A stretch of 64,000 nucleotides of DNA from Sphingosinithalassobacter sp. CS137. Lineage in GTDB: Bacteria > Pseudomonadota > Alphaproteobacteria > Sphingomonadales > Sphingomonadaceae. A program made the position numbers and the translations under genes. The stretch is from NCBI RefSeq assembly GCF_014334115.1, contig NZ_CP060494.1, positions 2,386,501 to 2,450,500 of the forward strand. Reading direction: 5' to 3'. Shown here one piece after another: positions 54,341 through 62,223 of the stretch. The notes under the pieces were generated by a model. That model saw only the letters and a list, made by a program, of their open reading frames with translations. It was not told the DNA's origin and made no database searches. Within the stretch, counting starts at the first letter, position 1. Each line of letters starts with the position of its first letter.

Positions 54341-55633
54341 TCAGTCGGAGAGGATCGGCATCCACATCGGCTCGCTCTTGAGGCTCGGCGAGCCCCGCAG
54401 TTTTTCGAGCGCCTGAGCGACACAGCGCTCCGGGCCCTCGTGCGTCACGATTGCCACGAGCACGCTTCCATCGGCCATCGCACCGCGCTGCATCAGGCTT
54501 TCGATCGAAACGCCTGCATCGCGCATCGCCGCGGCGATCTCGGCGAGCACGCCCACCTTGTCGGCCACGGTGAAGCGCAGATAGTCCCGCCCGCGGCGCT
54601 CGCCGCTGTCCGCCGGCGGGAGCGCCGCCAGCGCTTCGACCGGCATCGCATAGGGCGGCCCGAATTCGCCGCGCGCGATGTCGATCAGGTCGGCCACGAC
54701 AGCGGAGGCGGTCGGACCGTCGCCCGCGCCTGCGCCCTGGAAGAAGAGCCGTCCGACGAAATTGCCTTCGGCGACGACCGCATTGGTCGAATGAAGCACA
54801 TGCGCGAGCGGATGATCGAGCGGCACCAGCATCGGCTGGACGCGCTGGAACAGGCCCTTGCCGTCGGCGTCGGCCATGCCCAGCAGGCGTACACGATAGC
54901 CGAGTGCGGCTGCTTCGGCGATATCGGCGGCGATCACGTTGCGGATGCCCGTGACGACCACGTCGGCGAACGCAGGTTGCGCGCCGAAGGCGAGGCTGGC
55001 GAGGATCGACAGCTTGTGTGCTGCGTCGACCCCGTCGATATCGGTCGAGGGATCGGCTTCGGCATAGCCGAGCCGCTGCGCTTCGGCGAGGATCTCGGCG
55101 AAGTCGCGGCCCTCGGCTTCCATCTTGGTTAGGACGAAATTGCAGGTGCCGTTGAGGATCCCGTAGACGCGGTCGATCACATTGGCGGCAGCGCCTTCGC
55201 GCAGCCCCTTGATCACCGGAATGCCGCCGGCGACCGCAGCCTCGTACTTGAGCGCCACCCCGCCGCTTTCGGCCGCGCGGGCGAGCTCGAGTCCGTGATG
55301 TGCAACCATCGCCTTGTTGGCAGTGACGAAGCTCTTGCCGGCGCCCAGCGCGGCGCGAGCCAGCGCGAGCGCGGGTCCGTCGGCACCACCGACCAGCTCG
55401 ACCACTGCATCCGCCCCGGGGTGCCGTGCCAGCTCGGCGGGGTCATCGACCCAGTCGAAGCGGTCGAGATCGATCCCGCGGTCCTTGCTGCGGTCGCGGG
55501 CGGACACGGCGACGACTTCGATCGGGCGGCCCGCGCGCCGCGCAATCAATTCGCCGTTCGCGTCGATGAGCCGAACGACGCCTGCTCCGACGGTGCCGAG
55601 TCCGGCAAGGGCGACGCGCAGCGGTTCAGTCAT
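54341..55633 (-). CDS. hom: Homoserine dehydrogenase
   Basis: 430 residues from the ATG at 55633 (the frame is open further upstream but without homology). GLGTVG at 11-16 binds NAD(P); the catalytic region has GTCNFVLTKM and ADPSTDIDGVDAAHKLSILA; an ACT domain (about 350-430, LRFTVADKVGVLAEIAAAM) gives feedback control, normally by threonine. It makes homoserine for threonine and methionine synthesis. Confidence 0.97.
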   Translation of the reverse strand: MTEPLRVALAGLGTVGAGVVRLIDANGELIARRAGRPIEVVAVSARDRSKDRGIDLDRFDWVDDPAELARHPGADAVVELVGGADGPALALARAALGAGKSFVTANKAMVAHHGLELARAAESGGVALKYEAAVAGGIPVIKGLREGAAANVIDRVYGILNGTCNFVLTKMEAEGRDFAEILAEAQRLGYAEADPSTDIDGVDAAHKLSILASLAFGAQPAFADVVVTGIRNVIAADIAEAAALGYRVRLLGMADADGKGLFQRVQPMLVPLDHPLAHVLHSTNAVVAEGNFVGRLFFQGAGAGDGPTASAVVADLIDIARGEFGPPYAMPVEALAALPPADSGERRGRDYLRFTVADKVGVLAEIAAAMRDAGVSIESLMQRGAMADGSVLVAIVTHEGPERCVAQALEKLRGSPSLKSEPMWMPILSD

Positions 55634-55701
55634 TCGGTGCTCCTGTGGTTCAGCGCGACAGCGCCTAACCCAAGTGACCGGCGGTTGGAACGGCAGCGCT
55701 G

Positions 55702-56121
55702 CTACTGATCGGCAAAGGGATCGTAACTGCCGAAGCTCCAGACATTGCCTTCGGGATCGCGTGCGCCATAGCCGCGCCCGCCATAGGACTGGTCGGCCGG
55801 CTCCATGAAGATTTCGGCACCGGCGTGCCGCGCGCGCTCGGCGTGCGCATCGACGTCGGCTACGACGAGGTACAAGGTCGCGGTCGCGGCGCCTGCCTCG
55901 GCCGCCGTCTTCATTCCTGCCGCGGCGGCATAGTCGGTTGGTTTCGCCGAGGAAATCATGATCATGCGGTCGTGCCAGAGCAGCTGGGCATGATCGATGA
56001 TCTGCGGATCCTGTGCGTTTGAATAGACTGCGTGCCGTTCGAATCCGAACGCATCGCAGAGGAACGCGATCGCCGCAGGCGCATCCGCATAGCGCAGATT
56101 GGGAATGATCTCGTGTCGCAT
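55702..56121 (-). CDS. VOC family (glyoxalase/bleomycin-resistance fold) protein
   Basis: 139 residues from the ATG at 56121. Two beta-alpha-beta-beta-beta modules with IPNLRYADAPAAIAFLCDAFGFERH and ADQSYGGRGYGARDPEGNVWSFGSY (metal-ligand E in the last motif region). The subfamily (PhnB-like/YdcJ-like 'YGGRGYxxRDPEGNxW') is mostly uncharacterised. It lies downstream of an AraC regulator on the same strand (69-base gap), which may control it. Confidence 0.88.
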   Translation of the reverse strand: MRHEIIPNLRYADAPAAIAFLCDAFGFERHAVYSNAQDPQIIDHAQLLWHDRMIMISSAKPTDYAAAAGMKTAAEAGAATATLYLVVADVDAHAERARHAGAEIFMEPADQSYGGRGYGARDPEGNVWSFGSYDPFADQ

Positions 56122-56190
56122 CCGACTCTCTCCCTGGTGGTTTGCACTCGCTGCCATGCCGCGCGCGGAGACGATTGGACGAAAGGCACC

Positions 56191-57060
56191 TCAGCGCTCG
56201 ATCAGCCCTCCGCCACCGGGCACCAGCCGCGCCGCGAACGCGCGCGGCGTGAGACCAGCGAATTCTTGGAACTCGCGAATGAGGTGCGACTGGTCGCAAT
56301 ATCCGCATTCGGCAGCGATGCCCGCCCAGTCGCGATCACCGCTTTCCGCAAGCCCCACCGCGCGTTCGAACCGGCGCAGCCGTCGCCAGCTGCGCGGGCC
56401 TACCCCCACCAGATCGGTGATCCGGCTTGCAAGATGCTTGCGGCTCCAGCCGATGTCGCGGGCGATCTCGGCAAGCTCGACGCCGGCGAGCGTTTCGGTC
56501 TGGCGCAGGGCATAGAGGTCGACTGCGCGCAGATCGGCGGTGCGCGCCAGTCGTGCCTCAAGCGCGGCTTCGATCAGCCTGACGCGCTCCGCGCGATCCG
56601 CCGCCTCGCCCAGCGCCGCGCCCAGCGTGGCAGCGGCAACACCGAACAGCGCCTCCAGCGGCACCGCGCGGTCGCGCAGTTCGTGCATCGGCACGCCGGT
56701 CAGCCGCCGCAGCGCCACGGGCGACAGGAAAACATGCACGCCGCGTTGCGCGCCGGTCGATTGCGATAGTGCCGGTCGCAGATGGGTTCCCGCGACGAAT
56801 GCCTCGCCGGCGCCGAGCCGCAACGTGCCCCCATCGCCGCCCACCAGCGCGATCGGCTCGCCGAGATTGACGAGCAGCACCGCCCGGGTGTTCGGCAGCT
56901 CGCGCCGGACGGTGAAGCCGCCGGTGCGCTCTTCATAGTCGCAATAGCCGCCGATCCAGCCGGCGAGCCGCTGCCCCGGCGCGAAATGCGCCATGCTCCA
57001 GGCATTGACGCCGTCGTCGTGCGCATCGACGCGCAGCAGGCGCGCCGACGGCCGGGTCAC
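56191..57060 (-). CDS. AraC family transcriptional regulator
   Basis: 289 residues. The C-terminal 100 residues hold two helix-turn-helix motifs (AEIARDIGWSRKHLASRITDLVG and WAGIAAECGYCDQSHLIREFQEFAG), ending TPRAFAARLVPG, as in AraC/XylS regulators. The N-terminal part (about 1-170) is a putative ligand-binding cupin-like region. It is translationally coupled (ATGA) to the upstream oxygenase gene and precedes the VOC gene. Confidence 0.92.
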   Translation of the reverse strand: MTRPSARLLRVDAHDDGVNAWSMAHFAPGQRLAGWIGGYCDYEERTGGFTVRRELPNTRAVLLVNLGEPIALVGGDGGTLRLGAGEAFVAGTHLRPALSQSTGAQRGVHVFLSPVALRRLTGVPMHELRDRAVPLEALFGVAAATLGAALGEAADRAERVRLIEAALEARLARTADLRAVDLYALRQTETLAGVELAEIARDIGWSRKHLASRITDLVGVGPRSWRRLRRFERAVGLAESGDRDWAGIAAECGYCDQSHLIREFQEFAGLTPRAFAARLVPGGGGLIER

Positions 57061-58010
57061 GGCTTGATGAGGCCGATCTCGATCAGCCGTTCGCGCAGAT
57101 AGTCGTTCGCCGTGATCGGCTGCGGATAGCGGTTCGGATTGTCCTCCGAGATGCAGCTCTCGAGCGTCTCGATCGTGAAATCGGGCGCGAGGTGCAGGAA
57201 GAAAGGCATCGAGTAGCGCGCATTGCCTCGGCGCTCGGGCGGCGGATTGACGACGCGGTGGCTGGTCGAAGGCAGCACATGGTTGGTCAGCCGCTGGAGC
57301 ATGTCGCCGACATTGACCACCATCGCTCCTTCGGGCGGCTTCACCGGGAGCCAGCGACCGTCGCGGTCGAGCAGCTCCAGCCCCGCTTCCTCCGCTCCGA
57401 GCAGCAGCGTGATGAGGTTGATGTCCTCGTGTGCGCCTGCGCGCACGCCGGGCGCATCGGGCGACACCGGCGGATAATGGAGCAGGCGGAGCACCGAATT
57501 GCCGTCAGCCACCGGTTTTTCGAACCAGTCGGGGGCTAGCCCCAGATGCCGGGCGATCGCCGACAGCAGCCGCAGCCCGGCGGTGTCGAATGCCGCGAAG
57601 AGCGCGCCGAAGGTTTCGCGGAACCCCTCCGGCCGATCAGGCCAGATATTGTCGGGCATGGCGTCGGCATAGCGATGACCCGCAGGGAGATCGCGGCCGA
57701 TATGGTAGAATTCCTTGAGGTCGTTCTCGCTCGCGTCCTTGGCGATCTCGATGCCGAAGGGCGTGTAGCCGCGCTGGCCGCCGCCGCCGGTAACATGATA
57801 GCGGCGTTTCTCGTCCTCCGGCAGCTCGAAGAATGCGCGGGTGGTGGCCCAGGCGCGATCGACCAGCTGCGGATCAATCCCGTGATCGCAGACCATCGCG
57901 AAGCCGAACCGCTCGAACGACTGCCCCAACTCGGCGGCGAATGCCTCGGGCTCGCGATCCGCGCGCGCTAGGCTGACGAGCGGAACCTGGTCGAGAAGGG
58001 TGTCGGTCAC
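57057..58010 (-). CDS. Isopenicillin N synthase-like 2OG/Fe(II)-dependent oxygenase
   Basis: 317 residues from the GTG at 58010 (CGGAG about ten bases upstream; no ATG fits). The iron ligands are H194, D196 (AGAHEDINLITLLLG) and H251 (STSHRVVNP), with R265 in RYSMPF for the 2-oxoglutarate or substrate carboxylate. The N-terminal DIOX_N region (VPLVSLARADREPEAFAAELG) and a GDMLQRLTNHVLPSTSHRV block are typical. The substrate is unknown. It is encoded with an AraC regulator, suggesting an inducible catabolic or signalling role. Confidence 0.93.
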   Translation of the reverse strand: MTDTLLDQVPLVSLARADREPEAFAAELGQSFERFGFAMVCDHGIDPQLVDRAWATTRAFFELPEDEKRRYHVTGGGGQRGYTPFGIEIAKDASENDLKEFYHIGRDLPAGHRYADAMPDNIWPDRPEGFRETFGALFAAFDTAGLRLLSAIARHLGLAPDWFEKPVADGNSVLRLLHYPPVSPDAPGVRAGAHEDINLITLLLGAEEAGLELLDRDGRWLPVKPPEGAMVVNVGDMLQRLTNHVLPSTSHRVVNPPPERRGNARYSMPFFLHLAPDFTIETLESCISEDNPNRYPQPITANDYLRERLIEIGLIKP

Positions 58011-58081
58011 GAATCGGAACTCCGGTTGAACTGAGCTCCGCAGATAGCGGCTCGGGCGGCGCCCGAACAGCGGCGCGTGCG

Positions 58082-58585
58082 TTACTCGCCGATCGTCAGC
58101 GTGCCCCGGGTCTGGTCGCCTTGGCCGCCGAGTTCGAGGCGGAAGCGGTCGCCCTCGCCTGTCATGCCGGCAAAACCGGCTCCATCTGCCTGAAACTCGA
58201 AGTCGTTCGCGGCAAGCTGTTCGCGGAACCACTCCTGCACGGTCGCCGCATCGGCGGGGCTGGTGAATCGGAAGGTCGCCTTCGCCTGATCGCGCTGGCC
58301 CATCCGGTCATCGGCCTCGGCATTGAAGCCCGTCACCGTCGATCCCGGATAGAGCCGCATCCCGTTCACGTCGAAATCGGCGGCGTCGATCTGGATCGGA
58401 GGCAGCTTCAGCGACCCTTCGAACCCCGGCGCCTTGATCGTGAAGCGGCCGTCCGCGTCGGAGGTGATGCTCGCATTCCCGTCGTTCGAAATGGCGTCGA
58501 TCGACATCGCCGTGCCGTTGCCTTCCCCATCTCCGCAAGCGGCGAGCGGCAGGGCGATCAACAACAGGGCGGCGGCGCGGTTCAT
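58082..58585 (-). CDS. Uncharacterised lipoprotein
   Basis: 167 residues from the ATG at 58585. The lipobox LPLAAC is at about residues 12-17, then GDGEGNGTAMSIDAISNDG and beta-rich segments (RFTIKAPGFEGSLKLPPIQID, KATFRFTSPADAATVQEWFREQLAANDFEF). The TVQEWFREQL segment is reminiscent of small envelope stress lipoproteins. No function can be assigned. It diverges from the MFS gene. Confidence 0.7.
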   Translation of the reverse strand: MNRAAALLLIALPLAACGDGEGNGTAMSIDAISNDGNASITSDADGRFTIKAPGFEGSLKLPPIQIDAADFDVNGMRLYPGSTVTGFNAEADDRMGQRDQAKATFRFTSPADAATVQEWFREQLAANDFEFQADGAGFAGMTGEGDRFRLELGGQGDQTRGTLTIGE

Positions 58586-58691
58586 GGGCTTGGTCTCCAG
58601 CGTGTTATCCTCACAATACACTAGGGATTTGCCCGGGCCGGGTCAAGCAAAGCAGGTGACGCGACCGGCGCGATCCGCCAAAGGCTCCCGC

Positions 58692-59930
58692 ATGGATCAG
58701 CAGACCGCACCGCCGCACGCCGAATCGGCGGATCGCGCGCCGCTCGGCTTCGGGGAATTCGTCGCGATCGTCGCGGCACTGATGTCGCTGACGGCGCTCG
58801 GTATCGATTCGATGCTGCCGGCACTGCCCGCGATCGGCGACAGCCTCGGCGTGGTCGAGGACAACCGGCGCCAGCTGGTGATCACGGCCTTCCTGCTGGG
58901 CTTTTCTTTTGCGCAGCTCGTCTACGGGCCGCTCTCGGATCGGTTCGGGCGCAAGCCGGTGCTGCTCGCCGGACTGTGCGGATATGTCATCGCCAATGCG
59001 CTTGCCGCCGTGTCCGGCAGCTTCGAGCTGCTGCTGCTGGCGCGGTTTGCGAGCGGCGCCGGAGTGGCCGCAGCCCGGGTGGTGACGATCGCGATCGTGC
59101 GCGACTGTTTTGCCGGACGGGCGATGGCGCGCGTGATGAGCCTCGCCTTCATCGTCTTCATGGCGGCACCGGTGCTTGCGCCTGCTTTCGGCCAAATCGT
59201 GCTGCTGTTCGGATCGTGGCGGCTGATCTTCGGCGGCATCGGCGGAGTCGCCGCACTGATCGCGATTTGGTTCTGGGTGCGGATGCCCGAGACTCTGCCG
59301 TCCGAGCGCAAGCTGTCGCTCGATCCGCGGCGCATCGGCCGGGGCTATATGACAGTGCTGCGCGATCGCTGCGCCGTCGGCTACACGCTTGCGGCGGCGG
59401 CGCTTTCGGGCGCGCTATTCGGCTTTATCGGCTCGGTGCAGCAGATCGTCGCCGATATCTTCGAGGTGCCCCATCTGCTCACGCTGGTGTTCGCTTGCGT
59501 GGCGGGAACCATGGCGCTCGCATCGTTCATCAATGCACGGATCGTGATGCGGCTGGGCACCCGGCGCATCTCGCATTTCGCGCTGGCTGGGCTGATCGGT
59601 ATCTCCGCCGTGCATCTGGCGGTCGTGTGGTTCGGCGGCGAATCGCTGGTGAGCTTCATCATTCTCCAGGCGCTGATGATGGCGTGCTTCGGGCTCGCCA
59701 CTTCGAATTTCTCGGCGATGGCGATGGAGAATATGGGCGAGGTCGCCGGCACGGCGTCGAGCTTTCAGGGCTTCGTCACGACGCTGGGCGGCGCGGTGCT
59801 GGGAGCGGTGATCGGCCAATCCTACGACGGAACGACCGTGCCGCTCTATGCGGGTTTCTTGTTGTGCGGAACGGCGGCATTCATCGTCATCGCAGTCGCC
59901 GAGCGCGGGCGGATGTTTCGCCCGAGCTGA
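58692..59930 (+). CDS. MFS multidrug efflux transporter (Bcr/CflA subfamily)
   Basis: 412 residues from the ATG at 58692. Twelve hydrophobic helices. Motif A is YGPLSDRFGRKPVLLAG; the first helix has the Bcr/CflA pattern ALGIDSMLPALPAIG and helix 5 contains AAPVLAPAFGQIVLLFGSWRLIF (motif C-like). This family exports drugs such as bicyclomycin and, in E. coli, some sulfonamides or cysteine. Substrate here is unknown. Confidence 0.93.
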   Translation: MDQQTAPPHAESADRAPLGFGEFVAIVAALMSLTALGIDSMLPALPAIGDSLGVVEDNRRQLVITAFLLGFSFAQLVYGPLSDRFGRKPVLLAGLCGYVIANALAAVSGSFELLLLARFASGAGVAAARVVTIAIVRDCFAGRAMARVMSLAFIVFMAAPVLAPAFGQIVLLFGSWRLIFGGIGGVAALIAIWFWVRMPETLPSERKLSLDPRRIGRGYMTVLRDRCAVGYTLAAAALSGALFGFIGSVQQIVADIFEVPHLLTLVFACVAGTMALASFINARIVMRLGTRRISHFALAGLIGISAVHLAVVWFGGESLVSFIILQALMMACFGLATSNFSAMAMENMGEVAGTASSFQGFVTTLGGAVLGAVIGQSYDGTTVPLYAGFLLCGTAAFIVIAVAERGRMFRPS

Positions 59931-60023
59931 AACAAGCGGGGCGGCGAGGCGGAACGCGTGCGCGGTCCTTCCGTTGACGTCCGGCCCGGGCATTCCGCCC
60001 GCGGCCGAGACGATGAGGACGAT

Positions 60024-60377
60024 ATGGGCGGCCATCAGATTCCCGAGCAGGGCCCCAACGACGACGGGTACGACGAGGACGGCTACGACGAGAGCCAGCG
60101 CGCCGAGGTTTTCGAAGCGACGCGCGGCGGCCCGAACGACGGCACGGTGCAGACCGACATGGATCCGGACCTCGGCGAGGAGCTCGACGACGTCGAAGGC
60201 GAGGACGATCTCGCGATGCGCGACCGCGAGATCGGCGAAGAGGACCCCGATGCGCGGCTCGACCGCGACGATCGCGACGAAGACGATCTGCAGGCGGACT
60301 ATGACAACGACGCCGTCGACCAGGCGGCGCTCGACGCGGAGAGCGACGACGGCGACGACGCGGCGCTCGCCCCCTGA
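60024..60377 (+). CDS. Highly acidic low-complexity protein
   Basis: 117 residues from the ATG at 60024; GAGGAC just upstream could serve as ribosome site. About a third of the residues are Asp or Glu (DDGYDEDGYDES, LGEELDDVEGEDD, DDRDEDD), with few hydrophobic residues, so it is probably intrinsically disordered. It could bind cations or basic proteins. No family is recognised. Confidence 0.5.
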   Translation: MGGHQIPEQGPNDDGYDEDGYDESQRAEVFEATRGGPNDGTVQTDMDPDLGEELDDVEGEDDLAMRDREIGEEDPDARLDRDDRDEDDLQADYDNDAVDQAALDAESDDGDDAALAP

Positions 60378-60445
60378 CCCCTCTGGCGCTTGACCCCGTC
60401 CGCGCGGTTGCGCAGCATGGCGCACTCCCCGCTTCGGAGTGCGCC

Positions 60446-60651
60446 ATGCTCACCGATCCGCGAGTCGACCACTATATCGAGCGCCAGGCAGATTTCGCTC
60501 GGCCGCAGGTCGCGGAGTCGATCAAATGGAGCGTGCCTTCGTCCGAACGCCGCTGGCGAACATGGCCGTTTTCAAGGCGCATGCGGCGTTCGGCTTCTGG
60601 GCGCGCGATGTCGTGGAAACCGGCGACGAGGGGGCGCAACTGGAAATCTGA
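60446..60651 (+). pseudogene. DUF1801-type protein remnant, with deletion and frameshift
   Basis: The segment MLTDPRVDHYIERQADFARP followed by ESIKWSVPS matches the start of DUF1801 proteins, but about 17 residues usually found after the first part are missing. At about 60533-60540 the frame shifts and continues as LANMAVFKAHAAFGFWARD before stopping at 60651, well short of a full gene (usually about 200 residues). The remnant has at least two lesions, so it is not a simple sequencing error. Confidence 0.75.
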
Positions 60652-60753
60652 GAAGTGCTGAGCCGTACGCCTGCGCCTGGAACGGGGGCCGCGCGGCGGC
60701 GTTCGCAGCTGCGGCCCGTTTCCGCGGGTTCGGGTCCTGGAGGAGAGCATCGT

Positions 60754-61764
60754 ATGCGGCTTGCCGTCGCCCTGATCGCCCTTTGCGCGCTCGCTGCGTG
60801 CAGCGAAGGCGAGGACGCCGACATCGTAACCAACATCGAGACCCGGCTGCCGGCTGATGTTCAGCCCGCGACCTCCGCGCGATCCGCCGAGGCCGCGCCG
60901 CCCGAGCCGGCTCCTGCTCCGCAGGCCGAAGCATCGTCTGCGCCGAGCGCTCCGGTTGAGCCCGTGGCCGAAGCGGCGATCGAGGATTCGAACGGCCGGC
61001 AGGCCGCCGCAGACCTCGTCACGCACTATTATCGCTTGCTCTCGCGCGGCGCCTATCGCCGTGCCTATGGACTGTGGGAGCGCGATGGCACGGCGTCCGG
61101 TCTCTCGAGCGAGGAGTTCGCGCAGACGTTCGAGGAATTCAGCGAACTCCGCGCCGAAGTCGGCCTGCCCGACCGCATCGACGCGGGCGCAGGCAATCGC
61201 TGGGCGCGGGTTCCGGTGCGCGTCACTGGCCGGCTGGCGGCAGGAAACCGGCCGTTCGTCATGCGCGGTTTCGTGACGGTGCATCGCAACGGCGCCGTTC
61301 CGGGGACGACCGCCGAGGAGCGCAGCTGGCGCATCCGCGAGATCGACGTGACGCCGCGCCCTGCGGAAGCCGAGCCGGAGCCGTCGCCTGTTCCGACGAG
61401 GGCCGCGACAGGGGAGCTGACGCCGCTCGCTACGCCGGTCGCCCGGACCAGTCCCACGCCGATCCCGAGCCCGACCACAAGCCCCGCGCCCACTGCACCG
61501 GCTTCGCCAACGCCAGAGGCGCAGGCGGAGACGCGCTCCCTTGCCCGCTGCGTCGATGGTACGCAGCTCGTCGTCCGCTTCGCTTCCGATCGCGAAAGGA
61601 TCGCGGTCTCGCGCGAGGGCGAGACGGTCGCGACGCTTGCGCGGCAGGAGGTGGGCTCGGGCATGCTCTACACCAGCGAGGGCTACACGCTGCAGGTGCG
61701 TGGCGACGCGATGACCTTCACCGCGCGCGGCGAGCCGCCGATCCCGTGCACCCTGACCGAGTGA
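60754..61764 (+). CDS. Lipoprotein with NTF2-like and MliC (lysozyme inhibitor) domains
   Basis: 336 residues, strong ribosome site (GGAGGAGAG). Lipobox LAAC with the lipid cysteine at C16. An Ala/Pro/Glu-rich spacer (about 35-85) leads to a domain resembling NTF2-like folds (ADLVTHYYRLLSRGAYRRAYGLWERDG, about 100-200), a second proline/threonine-rich linker (about 210-255), and a C-terminal MliC domain with paired cysteines (ARCVDGTQLVVRF ... PPIPCTL). MliC inhibits host or predator lysozyme from the outer envelope. The fusion is unusual. Confidence 0.82.
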   Translation: MRLAVALIALCALAACSEGEDADIVTNIETRLPADVQPATSARSAEAAPPEPAPAPQAEASSAPSAPVEPVAEAAIEDSNGRQAAADLVTHYYRLLSRGAYRRAYGLWERDGTASGLSSEEFAQTFEEFSELRAEVGLPDRIDAGAGNRWARVPVRVTGRLAAGNRPFVMRGFVTVHRNGAVPGTTAEERSWRIREIDVTPRPAEAEPEPSPVPTRAATGELTPLATPVARTSPTPIPSPTTSPAPTAPASPTPEAQAETRSLARCVDGTQLVVRFASDRERIAVSREGETVATLARQEVGSGMLYTSEGYTLQVRGDAMTFTARGEPPIPCTLTE

Positions 61765-61805
61765 CGCCGCTTCCCAGTCTCTCTGCCGCGCACTAGGGAC
61801 AAGGC

Positions 61806-62201
61806 ATGGCCCGCTTCACCACGCGCATCACCGCCGGTTCCGGCGACATCGACGAGCTGGGCCATGTCAACAATGCGGTCTGGGTGAAGTGGATCCAGGA
61901 CGTGGCGATCGCCCACTGGGATGCGGTCGCGCCGCCGGAGCATCGCCGGGCCTATGTCTGGGTAGTGACGCGCCACGAGATCGACTATCGCGGCAATGTG
62001 CGCGACGGCGAGGCCGTGACGGCGGAAACCTGGGTTTCGGAGCCGCCGCGCGGCGCGCGGTTCGACCGACACATGCGGTTCACCGCGGAGGACGGCAAGG
62101 TGAAGGTCGAGGCGAAGACGACCTGGGCGCTTCTCGATCGTGCGACCGGGCGGCTGATGCGCGTCCGCGACGACATCGCCGCGCCGTTTCTGAAGGACTG
62201 A
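61806..62201 (+). CDS. Acyl-CoA thioesterase of the 4HBT hotdog family (YbgC-like)
   Basis: 131 residues. The active-site helix D16-E-L-G19-H20-V-N-N matches the DxxGHxN thioesterase motif, followed by the hotdog fold (VVTRHEIDYRGNVRDGEAVTAETWV). Family members hydrolyse acyl-CoA or acyl-carrier-protein thioesters; the exact substrate is unknown. It overlaps nothing and ends 22 bases before the convergent ppc gene. Confidence 0.9.
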   Translation: MARFTTRITAGSGDIDELGHVNNAVWVKWIQDVAIAHWDAVAPPEHRRAYVWVVTRHEIDYRGNVRDGEAVTAETWVSEPPRGARFDRHMRFTAEDGKVKVEAKTTWALLDRATGRLMRVRDDIAAPFLKD

Positions 62202-62223
62202 CGCGCCAGCGGCGGCCGACGCT

